Source: Dryocosmus kuriphilus (Eukaryota; Arthropoda; Insecta; Hymenoptera; Cynipidae). From it: a DNA stretch of 64,000 nt. The position numbers were made by a program, and so were the translations under genes. Numbering within the stretch: position 1 is the first letter of the stretch; each line of letters begins with the position of its first letter. Below are positions 1-9,998 of the stretch, in pieces. The DNA lies in the NCBI GenBank assembly GCA_038277395.1, contig CM076196.1, positions 82,091,786 to 82,155,785 of the forward strand, written 5' to 3'. The notes under the pieces were generated by a model. The model saw only the letters and a list, made by a program, of their open reading frames with translations. It was not told the origin of the DNA and did no database searches.

Positions 1-443
1 AATTTTAACTTAATTGAAAAAAACTTTCCTTCCGTAGTTACAGTATTTTTTTGGTGTTCTTTTAATTTTACTAAGAAAAAAAAATATTTGAAAATATGCA
101 ACAACCCCAAGGTCCCTGATCGAACAAACGTCTGTCCCAAAGTTCTCACCCCCCCCCCCCCCCCCCCATCATTAAGCTCCGTGAATATCCTGAATATATG
201 TTTATTGCATAATCTATCTCATGTAAAGTTACTTACTATTTGCTTGATTTTATTAGTTTTTCCTTTTGAAATTAAAGGTTATTTTCAGAAAATATATGCA
301 AAGACCAACAAAGAATACAAGTAATCATTTTTCTTTAAATATTTTTTTGAGGACGATTAAAAAAGGTGCGACTTTCGAATTGAGGGGCAGTTCTTAAATT
401 TTTTGATGTATTTCCCAGAACGATTCCAATACGATTATACATT
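1..443. other. AT-rich flank with poly-C tract
   Basis: No gene is visible. The only notable feature is an uninterrupted run of about 19 C at 149-167 inside otherwise AT-rich sequence. A short open frame crosses the run, but its proline block is just the translated homopolymer. Confidence 0.6.
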
Positions 444-1771
444 AGGGTGGCCCAAAAAAAAATTTTTTTGATATTGGATACAACGCCTTCTCTCCATTTT
501 GTGAGATTCCCGGAAAAAGAAATTGAGTACTTTTTTTTTCAATTTTAAACCGTGCATCTGGGCCTTGGAAATTGACATGGGATTTCTTATAGGAAATGCA
601 CAGTTTTCGGAAAAAGGGCCAAAAACTACTTGTTATTAAGTTTTTAAAAAAAAAAATTTTAGTCTCGTCTTAAGAAATTTTCGAAGAAGTAATTTCCACT
701 CAATAACTTTTTATTTTGACTCCACCAAGAATTCATGATAAAAACTCGATTTTTTGGAATTTTTTCAGCACTTACTTTCTTATTTCTAACATCTCAATGA
801 AAAAGTGGAAAACGTTTTATTTTTTTGTAATCTCTTACCTTGTGACGCTTAGTATTAAGTATTTTCGTTTTTCGAAAGTTATAGTACAATTGTTTAAACA
901 ATTCTTTCAATAAATTATGAATAGTTACTTTTTTCTTGTGGAATTAGTGAGTCAATTGACTTGTGTTAAGAAAAAGGGTACTAAATTTTGTTTCAGGCAG
1001 TTCCTACCGCTTGACAAGAAACTGAAAACATAAGAAATTATATTGCTCTAAAATTATATTTCGTTTTCTTAAAATCAGCTTTGTAGAGTAATGGAATCTG
1101 TGAACTGAAAATAAGTACTATGCAGAATATTTTGAACTTACATATGAGCGAAATAGAACACAGAAGTAATTTTTTCAATATAAATATATTTTAAGTGCCA
1201 TATTATAAATATTACATTGTTGACTACTAAATAATTATTATTGAATTTTGCTAGATAATGTACCTTTATTAGAGTCTGGGAATTCATTTCTGTAATCTTG
1301 CAAAACGTGCAACAGGAACTGCTTTTGAATTTCATCCCTCGTGATTATAATAGATGGTTGAAATCCGGTATCAACTTGACGCCTCTTTCCGCTACGTCGT
1401 TCACATCTTTCAATTTGTTAACGATTGCAAAGCCTTTCTGGAAGTCCAGATTTTTTTTCACAGAGATGCGTTCTCCTTAAGAAATGCTTCCGATATTCCA
1501 AAACGAGTGAAAAAACTGTTGGACCTTTCTGAGATGAAGTCTTCAATCTCCTTACCAAATAATTCGGTGATATCGCCTGGCTCAAGTCGCATCATCTTCT
1601 TCTCAGACTCTCTTACCTTGTGTTTCAAAGCTTTTACCATTAGATTCTTATTTTTAAAATTAGGAATAAGTAGAATGTTTTCAACCTTTTCCACGAGAAG
1701 TCAAAAGTAAATGATTATTAAATGTTTAAACAATTGAAAAATGCCTGAAACAGAACTTATTACTGCTAACA

Positions 1772-2720
1772 TCCCGTGTAGAAATTTCCTTATCTTTTCC
1801 TATTTGAAGTGGGGATCTAGTGTGGCGCGGACTAGAAGTTCTAGTATAGAAAAAACAAATCAGGGCTCTATCTGGTGCGAGTAACCAATTTTTTACTTTG
1901 ATAAGTCTATCTATATCTAGTGGGGTCCCGACTTTGTAATTATATACCAGGTTCGGCCGTTAGGCGGCGCGCAACATAACCTCTCTTTGGTAAAGTTCAT
2001 GAGTGTCAGTCGCGTTGTCATGAGTCATAAGTGTAAGTCGTTTTTTAGATGTCATCACTTTCGCTTCACTTTGATGGAAAGAAAAATGTGAGAAAAACCA
2101 TTAACAATATTTTAAAAAGATATTTGTCCAAAAAGGTTGCTCTTCAATTCGTAGCCATGAAGGCATGTGGAAATAAACGAATTTTTAGGGAGACAAGAAT
2201 GTGTTCATTCATTTTATTAGGTAAGTTTATTAGAAATTAAGCATTTATTCATGTATTAACTATACTATTTCACGTTCTCTAAATAATGAATTAAAAATTT
2301 TTCAGCTGCGGTTTCGAATTCCCACAGAAATCAAAGCGGCGAAGCAATAACACAAATGTATTTCCCATCTGAGTTAAAACATGTTTTGCCTAATGCCAAG
2401 GATGTATTTGGGACGATATAAGTAGATATTCTGAGCATTTCTACTTGAAATCATCTCAAATTCATAACTATATATAGGTTTATAATCATCACTGTATCTA
2501 ACGGGAACCTGACTATGGCCACAGCAGGGCCCTTTCTTTGATAGGGCTGTGCAAGGGCGATACCCACTAGACCCCTACTAGAACGTCTAGTAGGGTCCAT
2601 AATGACAAAATCATTACGATCTTGCTGAAGCCCCGACTAGTTCTCCCATAAGGGCCCGACTAGAAAAACGAAAAGCTAGTGAGGGCCCCACTAGACCCCT
2701 TTCGAAATTTCTACACGGGA
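1772..2720. mobile_element. Nested TIR element with CTAG-rich subtermini
   Basis: The termini are TCCCGTGTAGAAATTTC at 1772 and its exact reverse complement ending at 2720, extendable by one A/T base on each side. Just inside each end are many copies of a short motif around ACTAG, CTAGTGGGG or GGCCCGACTAG (about 1800-1930 and 2555-2700). Subterminal repeats of this kind are typical of transposase-binding regions in cut-and-paste elements. The interior holds a small spliced ORF (2049-2421). The element sits inside the 444-3112 element, so it inserted later. The superfamily is not assigned. Confidence 0.55.
2049..2421 (+). CDS. Small spliced ORF, possible DUF4806-like fragment
   Basis: Exon 1 (2049-2220) ends in TTAG|GTAAGT and exon 2 (2306-2421) follows TTTTTTCAG. 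The 85-bp intron has consensus sites and keeps the frame, giving about 95 residues. Residues 15-50 (ILKRYLSKKVALQF followed by GNKRIF and a Cys-containing helix) resemble the start of DUF4806, a domain common in insect TE-associated proteins. The C-terminal part does not match that domain clearly. There is no catalytic signature. Its position within a 0.95-kb TIR element suggests a TE-encoded accessory or captured exon. The alternative is a chance ORF, although clean splice sites with preserved phase argue against that. The start is the first ATG after a TTTTTTAG. Confidence 0.4.
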
Positions 2721-3112
2721 TTCACTAAGTGCGTCACTAATTCCAGAAAAAAATACTAACTTATCATGATTTACTCGGGACGTACCATTCATTTCAGAAA
2801 GAATATATGTTTAAACAATAAAAAATTAGTTAATAAATACTTAAAAGCTTGTCATTTATCGAATAAAGAAAACAAGGGTTGAATTCTATGTAAAACAGAA
2901 ATTTTCGATTTTTCGGGCACAATACGAAAGGGTTGAGGGACTCAAAATGAAAATTTATTGTGTTAATAGCAAGTATTTTTTTTGACCCTTTTTCCGAAAA
3001 CTGTGCTTTTCCCATAAGAAACCCCATATTTTTTTGTGGAGGGGGGGGGGGGGGCGACGCGATGTGCCCTCTGGCATCAAAAAATTTTTGTAATGCATTT
3101 TTGGACCACCCT

Positions 3113-4125
3113 ATTGTACGTTCAATCTGATGTCGAAAATCTATCAATATCTTATATTATATCTTATATATAATATCAATATCTTTCGCGAAATAATTGA
3201 AAAAGTTAGGTTATTAAATTCAGCCTGAAATTTGTGTCAGCGATTGTTAGATTAAATATAGACAATAAAATAAGACTATCTTTACATATCGTAAACTAAA
3301 CATCAATTTGTTTCAGCAAGTTGTAAACTTTTCGAAAATTCACGTCGCAATAAACAATTTTTTAGAAGTTCATTTAACAATCAATCTTAACTGACACTTT
3401 ACCAGATTTTACTACTACTCTGAGTGTGCAAGTTAGTCTGCTGTCCGAAATTGCTCCATTTGACGGTAGCTGTTCAGTTGCAAAAAATTGCTAAAACTCG
3501 CGAAAAAGCTACGAAAAAAATTTTTTTATGACACATGCATGATTTCAGCTGTTTCTCATGCCTGCAAAGCGGTGCTAAAGTAGTGCTTTTCGAGCATGAT
3601 GACTTCAGCGAAACAAAAGTGTGGCGGCAGAGGTGAATAATGAAAGTTATACATCTATGAGCTATTGATCTCACATTTTGGGGTATCGCCAGAATTTTTC
3701 GCGTTGACAGATTGTTTTACAGATTGGACAACTCGAAATTTTGGAAATTTGTTGAAATTTTGAATATTTTGGAATTTTTTAGTAATTTTGAAAATGTTTG
3801 TAAATTTTTGAATTTCTTGAAAATGTTTGTAAATTTTTTAATTTCTTGAAAATTTCTCAAAGTTTTGGAATTTTTGGAAATTTTAGAAGTTTTTTTTAAA
3901 TTTTTTGTAAGCTCTAAATTTTCTTAAGTTTCCGTAAATTTACAAAAATATGAAGTATACAAAAATTTCCAAAATCTCCAAAAGTTTCCAAAATTTCCTG
4001 TAATTTATAGTATCTAAAAATTTCCATAATTATATTGAAAACTTAATATAAGCAGAAATTTTCAGTACGAGTCGTAGGCTAGTGCGCGAGCCGGAGACGA
4101 GTAAAGAAAAAAATTATTTCTATTA
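3113..4125. other. AT-rich spacer with cryptically simple sequence
   Basis: No gene is seen. From about 3730 to 4040 the sequence is a degenerate series of GAAATTTTTGGAA-like words on both strands, which is low-complexity drift rather than a clean tandem repeat. The part at 3420-3720 is more complex but has no coding pattern I recognise. Confidence 0.5.
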
Positions 4126-4368
4126 TCATAGTTTAGCAGTTCGAAGTCGGAAGTTCATTGTCTCATCTACCCGAAACCGCCACGCATCTCTATCCTGTGA
4201 ATCCTCCATCCAGTTTAAATAATCATGTCCTAGCTCTTTTAAATCTTCCCTTACGTTTTTCTCCCATCTGTTTCTCGGTCTGCCTAGAGGTCTCTTACTA
4301 ATCGGTTTCCCTCTTAAAACTTGCGCCATTGTTCTTTCGTTGCCCATTCCTGCTACATTCCCGCCCAC
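4126..4368 (-). pseudogene. C-terminal tail of RTE-like ORF
   Basis: An open segment of about 80 residues containing GRPRNRW, preceded by a GGNVAGMGNE-like stretch (normally GHVARM) and followed by a tryptophan-rich end. This is the conserved 3' tail of RTE and related ORFs. It is separated from the RT fragment by about 150 bp in another frame, so an indel split the original ORF. It ends in a stop at 4126. Confidence 0.7.
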
Positions 4369-4517
4369 CTTAATTTACGCGCTTTCATTACTCTACTACT
4401 AATACTTACTGACCCGTAGAGAGCATGCAGCTCATCATTATGCAGTTTTCTCCATTCACCAGTCTCTTCGAATCTTTTTGGGCCATAGATTTTTCTAAGT
4501 AATTTATTTTCGAATAC

Positions 4518-6054
4518 TCATCTAAACCTGTTCTCCTCTCCTTCCGTCAGCGCCCACGTTTCGGACCCGTACATGACGACCGGCATTATTATCGTTTTGT
4601 AAGTTCTTACTTTGATGTTTCTAGATAGCAATCGCGATTTTAGTAACGTATTTATTGCATAGTAGCACCCATTGCCAGCGTGCAGCCGCATGTAGGTTTC
4701 CGTTTTAATGTTATTGTCGCTAGTTATAATAGTCCCGAGGTATTTAAACTCATTAACTCTTTCGAATTTTATATTTCCGGCCGTTAGATTACCCTCTTCA
4801 TTACTTTGTTCTGATCTGTCGACGGTCAAATATTTTGTCTTCGATTCGCTAACTTCTAAACTTATTTCTTTCGCTTTTGTGATCAAGATTTCTGTATTTT
4901 TAGCTACCATTTCTTTATCATCCCCAAGTAAGTCGAGATCATCCACATATCCCAGAATTGGTATTATCCCATTGAGGGTAGCACCGGACGGATTCGTTTG
5001 TACTTATCTGACCACGTATTTTAAAACTGCATCGCCCTGTTTCAGGCCATCGCGGATCAAAAACTCTTCCAATAAACTTCCGTTTACGCGTATTCTACCC
5101 TTACTACCGCTTAAGCAAACTTCAATAAGTCTAACCAATTTCCTTGGTACACCGAAGAACTCTAGAATCCAGTACATTCGTGCGCGTATAATAGAGTCGT
5201 AAGCTTTTTTGAAATCGATAAATAGCTGATGTATTGCTTCATTAAATTCCCATTTTTTTCTAACAGTTGTCTAATTGGGTAATCCCCAATGTATTTCTCA
5301 GCAAAAGGGGTTAGTCTACTTAAGATTAAATTGGACAGGATCTTATAGCACGAAGGCACAAGTGAAATTCCCGGATAATTATTACAGTTCGTTTTATCGC
5401 CTTTTCAAAAAATGGGTATAATAATAGAGGTATTCCATTCCTCTGGTATGCGTTCTGCTGTCCATATTGCGCGTATTGATTTACAAATTTTCCTTGTGAG
5501 TCAAGGGCCCACATTTTTTATTGGTTCTGAAGGTAGGTCTTCTGTATGTCAATTTCTATGTATTTATCAGTAGGCTCATCAATTAGTAGATCAGCAGTAT
5601 GGATTTCACCGAAATTACCTTCAACGGGGGCTTCGCGTACGTTCAATAGCTTACCGAAATAGTTTTTCCATAAATTTAGTCTCTCTGTCGCATCGGCTTT
5701 TATATTGCCATTTTCGTCCCTCATTACTTCCGTTCTACTTTGAAAGCACTTCCTTATAAAATTGATTCCCCTGTACATCTCACGTAGGTTATTTTGTTTA
5801 TTATACGTTTCTATTGCTAGTATTTTATTCTTTTCCCACTAATTTTCCTTGGATCTGTAAAGCCTATTTGTACTTTTACTAATCTCGAAATACTTCTTAT
5901 GTGTTTGATCACACTTATTTTGTAAACTAATTAGTTTGGCCTTTCTTCGCTTTTCAAACCATAGTTTTCTCTCTTCGTCGAACCACGGTTTGCTTTTGGT
6001 TATTTTCTTGAAACCTATAGTACGTTTCGCGGCTGTCTTTATCGCCTTTTTCAT
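4518..6054 (-). pseudogene. Linker and reverse transcriptase of RTE-like element
   Basis: Fragments in at least three frames. 6054-5839 is a basic linker with KPWFDEERK. 5778-5518 contains MYRGINF and DENGNI followed by LNLWKNYFGKLLN, typical of the segment before the RT. 5514-5162 covers fingers and palm pieces, including DFKKAYDS (5194-5217). 4949-4518 begins with the catalytic YVDDLDLLG (YVDD at 4938-4949) and continues through the palm and thumb to MYGSETW. Both catalytic aspartates of YVDD are preserved. Frameshifts near 5360-5517 and 5160-5230 and stops elsewhere prevent a single product. Confidence 0.8.
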
Positions 6055-6182
6055 ATTTCTCCACAGGGTTTTCGGGTCCTCCTCATAATTATCGTTATCG
6101 TTTCTCTGTTCTTGAAGAGCGTCGAAACTATTAGAAATCTCTACTTGATAGTTCAGTGTTTCTGTTGGTGTTTTAGACTTAT

Positions 6183-6594
6183 CTATATTGAAACCTGATC
6201 AATCTGATTGTGAGTGATACCATCTGGTGATGTCCAGGTAGCCTTATGTATATGTTTATGCTTGAAATATGTGCTTTTGACAACGAGGTTCTTTGAAGCT
6301 GCAAAGTTTATTACTCTAGTTCCATTATCATTACTGACCTCATGCAAGCTTCCTGACCCTATTGTAGGCCTATACATCGGCTCTTTTCTAATTTTCGCGT
6401 TGAAATCTCCCAATACTATTTACGCGCCCTTTAGCTCCCCCACAGTGAAAAGTGTAGTTATCCTTAGAAATTGATGCATACTCGCCCGGCCAGCAGGTTT
6501 CTTGAAGTGCTATTATATCAGTGTCGTATCTCTTTGCTATCTCAGTGAGTTCGCTAAATCCGCCAATATTTAGACTACGTGCGTTCAGAGTTCG

Positions 6595-6595
<1 letters not shown>
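6183..6595 (-). pseudogene. APE-type endonuclease domain of RTE-like element
   Basis: Two pieces in different frames. The upstream piece (6595-6420) carries LNARSLNIGG and IIALQETCW, the first strands of the exonuclease-endonuclease-phosphatase fold with its catalytic glutamate. The downstream piece (6413-6183) carries GDFNAKI and then SPDG..NQIDQV, the aspartate/asparagine motif and the position usually ending in a DH pair. Here the His is replaced by Gln. The middle of the domain, normally about 60-70 residues, is missing, so the enzyme cannot be active. In an intact element it would nick target DNA to prime reverse transcription. Confidence 0.75.

Positions 6596-6626
<31 letters not shown>
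6596..6626. repeat. Poly-T (poly-A on minus) tract
   Basis: An uninterrupted run of 31 T lies exactly at the junction between the endonuclease start and a GC-richer segment. Read on the minus strand it is a 31-A run followed by the endonuclease. It may be an expanded AAA-codon tract of the element, or the poly-A tail of another retrotransposed sequence ending here. Confidence 0.8.
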
Positions 6627-6627
<1 letters not shown>

Positions 6628-7275
6628 GAAGTTAACCATGATAGTGTTAAGAAAATCCGCACGTTGGAGATCCTTTTCCGATCACAAGTCAGTTCACCGA
6701 CTCAGGAGTGATAACCCACATACCTCCCTAGATCTAAGTATGGGAGCTTTCCGAATTTGACAAGGACCGTGTCAACTTGTCGTCAGACATATTACGGTTT
6801 CTGCCTCGTATCCTATCGTCCCCCTGCAAGGCAGACCACACTGGCATCAAAACCACGTTGACCCTACAGGCGAATCATTCCACACGTCCCTTGCGGGCAG
6901 TGTCATCGCTGAGGTGTACAATGGGGCAGCAGGATTTTTCCCTTACAAGATTTTTGGTTTCGGTTCAGGCAGTGTTTCTAGCTGGATACACGCTGCGCTT
7001 CGGCTTGATAGAACCCATCTATTGCGTATGGACGCGAAAGGGTGAATCCTCCCAAACCATGGCTTTCGTGTACCTATTTTCTACCAGTGTGGGCTCACCA
7101 TACCCACGACTGGTTCCTATTGGCTATCCGCGACTGCTTATTCTTCTATTCGCAGTTAACCTCAGAAGCTGTTCAACCTCAGGGGCCGTTCCTCTACCGC
7201 AATCTGAGGACGCGCTGCGTAGTGGTGACAGGAACCTACCAAGTAGACTTCTCCCCCAACTATAATTGCAAATAA
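6627..7275 (-). other. GC-richer segment upstream of the RTE-like ORF
   Basis: About 650 bp of near-balanced composition in AT-rich surroundings, open for long stretches on the plus strand (6777-7265). I recognise no protein in it. Its composition and its position directly 5' of the minus-strand endonuclease suggest the 5' UTR/promoter region of the same retroelement. It could instead be the 3' UTR of a different retroelement whose poly-A is the 6596-6626 run. Confidence 0.35.
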
Positions 7276-7406
7276 TTGGAAAATGACATTAACAAAACTA
7301 CTTTGTCACAACGCGTATGAGAATTTTTATAATTGTTTGGGTCAATAATCTCATTTTCACAAAAATGCTACGCGTCCTTTCAAAACGCTACCTTCAACTA
7401 TATAAC

Positions 7407-7409
<3 letters not shown>

Positions 7410-7466
<57 letters not shown>
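7410..7466. repeat. (TA)n microsatellite
   Basis: About 28 uninterrupted TA dinucleotides. The surrounding short frame is just the translation of this repeat. Confidence 0.95.
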
Positions 7467-7468
<2 letters not shown>

Positions 7469-9430
7469 TACATAGATTGACAATGTTGGATCAAAAACTG
7501 ATACTTTTGAATTTAGTTTGAAATATTTGAAAATAATATTACTTAAAAGTTAAAACCACTCAAATCTAAAACCTACAATTAAAAAAAAATTCAAAGGAAC
7601 TTACATGAAGCATTCAAATAATTAAAATCTGGCGTTATTCACTTTACGTTGTGGTTTTGCAGAGAGATAATTAAACCACAGGTCACGCATGTCAAATGAG
7701 GAGTAATTCTAATAACCAGTTCTCTCATATAAATTCCTTTTTACATACAACATGCACTCTGCACAGGTGGATTGAAATGAGCAAGTCGTGTATACTTTTG
7801 AATAATGAATAATATTATAAACAGTTCAGATTGGTTGGTCAACAGCAGACCCCAAAAAGCTCGGCAAATTCGTAATTGCTTACAATTAGTGGAGGAATGT
7901 GAGCTTTTAAAAAGCATTAAAATTCGTCCTCTATCATTCTGTCGTCCAGTTGGCCAGTTTCGCTACAGACTACAGAATACAGAATACAGAAGCAAAAGCG
8001 CGGTGCCGTGGCGGGATCGATACGATAATTATATGTGCGGTGGAGCGAGTCACGCGAGCTCGCGTGACCCGGCCGGTTGGTAGCCACGTGTCCACACCCG
8101 CCATGCTCCATCGTTGTTATAATAAATGTATTACACTAGTCGTATTGCGAGTCATTGACATTTAGGCTTTCTTTTCATCCTAATTAGGGGCCAGTGCAAT
8201 TAGCGCTCCAGATGGAGCAAAAATGCACCCGAAATATACAGATGAATATTATCGATAAGAGATGATGCTTCACACTCGGAGATCCATTTTCACATAATGT
8301 GGTCAGTCATAAAATAAATTATATAAGAAAATCATTAGTTTGCAATTTAGGTGTGGGTCAGATTTTAATCTAGTTTAATTAATTAGTTTCTGAATTAAAT
8401 AATTATGGTCCAGGTGATTAACGTATGGGATTAGTTTCCGAGATATATAAAAAATATTTACATATAGTAATTACAAAACATATGTACATAATAAAGGGGG
8501 GCCGCAAAACTTAACTTTTCAAATTCCTTAATTTTTCCCTTACGAATTTTTCATTTTTCCTGACTATTAGTGTTTAGGGCTACGTCCTGTCGTCCCGAAA
8601 AATAGGCGAAAAATTGGCGAAGCTGGAAAGGAGATCGACTAGCCATCCCGCGAGAAAACTGGCCCAACTTATGAAAACTAATTTCACTACTCATCCCGAA
8701 TTTCAGGGAGACAAGTTAAGTCGAATATTTAAATTTCACGTAAATCTAATCTTATAACTTTTTTAATATGAAATCTTTTATAAATAGAATAAAATAATTT
8801 TAAGTTTAAGTTTTTAAATTTTAAATTTATTATTCTTAAAGGTTTATACTAAACTGGCGCACTGAAAGACGAAGCTTCTTTGGGAATTTTTTTCTCGATT
8901 ACTAAGCTATGAATCAAAATAAAGTTTTGAGGCTTTATTCTGTGTGTATTAAGGTATACAAAAATATTTTTTATTTTCATTAAAGGTACGAAATGGCGTC
9001 GTGGCACTAGGTAACTTGAAAAAATATTTTTTCGGAGGAGGAAAACGATGTACACGGTAGCTGTCTCCGTACACCACCTAGAGGGAAAACAAAATTTTTT
9101 TCTTAATCTGCACTAGTTTTTCTTTATAATTGCCGAAGATTTTAATTTTTTTTTGAAAAATCACAAATTGGCATCAATTAAAATTTGTTTTTTGTAGAAA
9201 ATCGAATTTTAATTGTTTATTGCAAATGTAATTATTTATCAATCGTAAAAAGCTTAGATACTTCGATAGATAATTTATCTAAGAAGCTGCAGTTAAGTTT
9301 CAAGTCCATCGGATGAAAACTGAGCGCGCTGTGCTGTACGCTAATTTGAAGAACATAGTTTCGAGAAAAACGCGTTTAAAGAGTTTCATCACTTTGAACC
9401 TCCGAAAATAGTGTCAATTGACTCCTCGCA
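7467..9430. other. AT-rich intergenic stretch with a short GC island
   Basis: No coding gene or known element is seen. A GC-rich patch at about 7990-8110 contains a perfect 20-bp palindrome (8049-8068) followed at once by CCGGCCGG. The rest is AT-rich with scattered short frames that lack coding character. Confidence 0.5.
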
Positions 9431-9998
9431 ATGATACTTTGCAAATTGACTATTCTTAATTATTTAAACATTTTTTATAAGAAATTTCACAGTTTGATTA
9501 TTTTTCAATGAAAAGTCTCAATGTTTTTACGGATTCAACTAAAATTTTGTCTTTCCAATATCTTTTTGTTATGCGGCTTTGCAAATTAACAACAACTATT
9601 ATTTATTTGAACAATTTTTATAAACTAATACAAAGTTTGACTACATGTTAATGAATAGAGGCTCAAGTTTTTTGCAGAATCAACTAAAGCTGTTTTGTGA
9701 ATAACGCTTTACGATGATACTTTGCAAATTGAAAGCTCTTGGTAATTATTTAAACAATTTTTATTTTAAGAAACGCACAGTTTAACAATTTTGAAATGAA
9801 AAGACTCAATTTTTGTACCGAATCAACCAAAAATATATTTCCAATGATTCTTTGCAAAATGACAACAATTGTTAATTATTTAATCAACTTTCATTCGAAA
9901 CATCACAGTTTAACTTTGATATGAGACTTTGCAAATTAACAACAATTGTAATTCTTTAAACAGTTTTCATTTTTAAAATTCATAGTTTAACTAAGTAT
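9431..9998 (+). repeat. Degenerate ~140-bp tandem repeat
   Basis: The words TTTGCAAATT (or close variants) recur at 9438, 9578, 9721, 9851 and 9928. Each is followed by an AATTATTTAAACAATTTT-like block and then a CACAGTTTAAC-like block. Spacing is 140, 143, 130 and 77 bp, so there are about four diverged copies, the last shortened. No protein is encoded. Confidence 0.7.

Larger units (their letters stand above)
444..3112. mobile_element. TIR DNA element, outer (~2.67 kb)
   Basis: The left end reads AGGGTGGCCCAAAAA from 444, and the right end is the inverted version (rc AGGGTGGTCCAAAAA) ending at 3112. Further in, a second block matches in inverted orientation: about 573-640 and about 2960-3030 both contain CACAGTTTTCGGAAAAAGGG or its complement. 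This shows long imperfect TIRs. ATT flanks both ends (441-443 and 3113-3115), possibly a 3-bp target duplication. A G-run lies at 3041-3054. I recognise no transposase for this outer element. A minus-strand frame at 1458-1694 is open, but I cannot assign it. A second TIR element is nested inside. The superfamily is unknown. Confidence 0.6.
4126..6640 (-). mobile_element. RTE-like non-LTR retrotransposon, degenerate
   Basis: On the minus strand, in order, are an APE-type endonuclease (6595-6183), a linker (6054-5518), a reverse transcriptase (5517-4518) and a C-terminal tail (4368-4126). The protein style matches insect sequences often annotated as craniofacial development protein 2-like, which derive from RTE/BovB-type elements. 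The frame is broken at several places and part of the endonuclease is deleted, so the copy is dead. A 31-base T-run at 6596-6626 abuts the 5' end of the endonuclease. The 3' end is not marked by a clear poly-A tail. Jockey or R1 clades are less likely, given the GRPRNRW tail and the absence of a gag ORF. Confidence 0.8.

Noticed and set aside
88..324. 78-codon frame with a proline block
   Set aside because: The block is the poly-C tract. The remainder is AT-rich without coding character.
6777..7265. 162-codon plus-strand gene upstream of the RTE-like element
   Set aside because: No domain, no start context, and better explained as the complement of an element leader or UTR of balanced composition.
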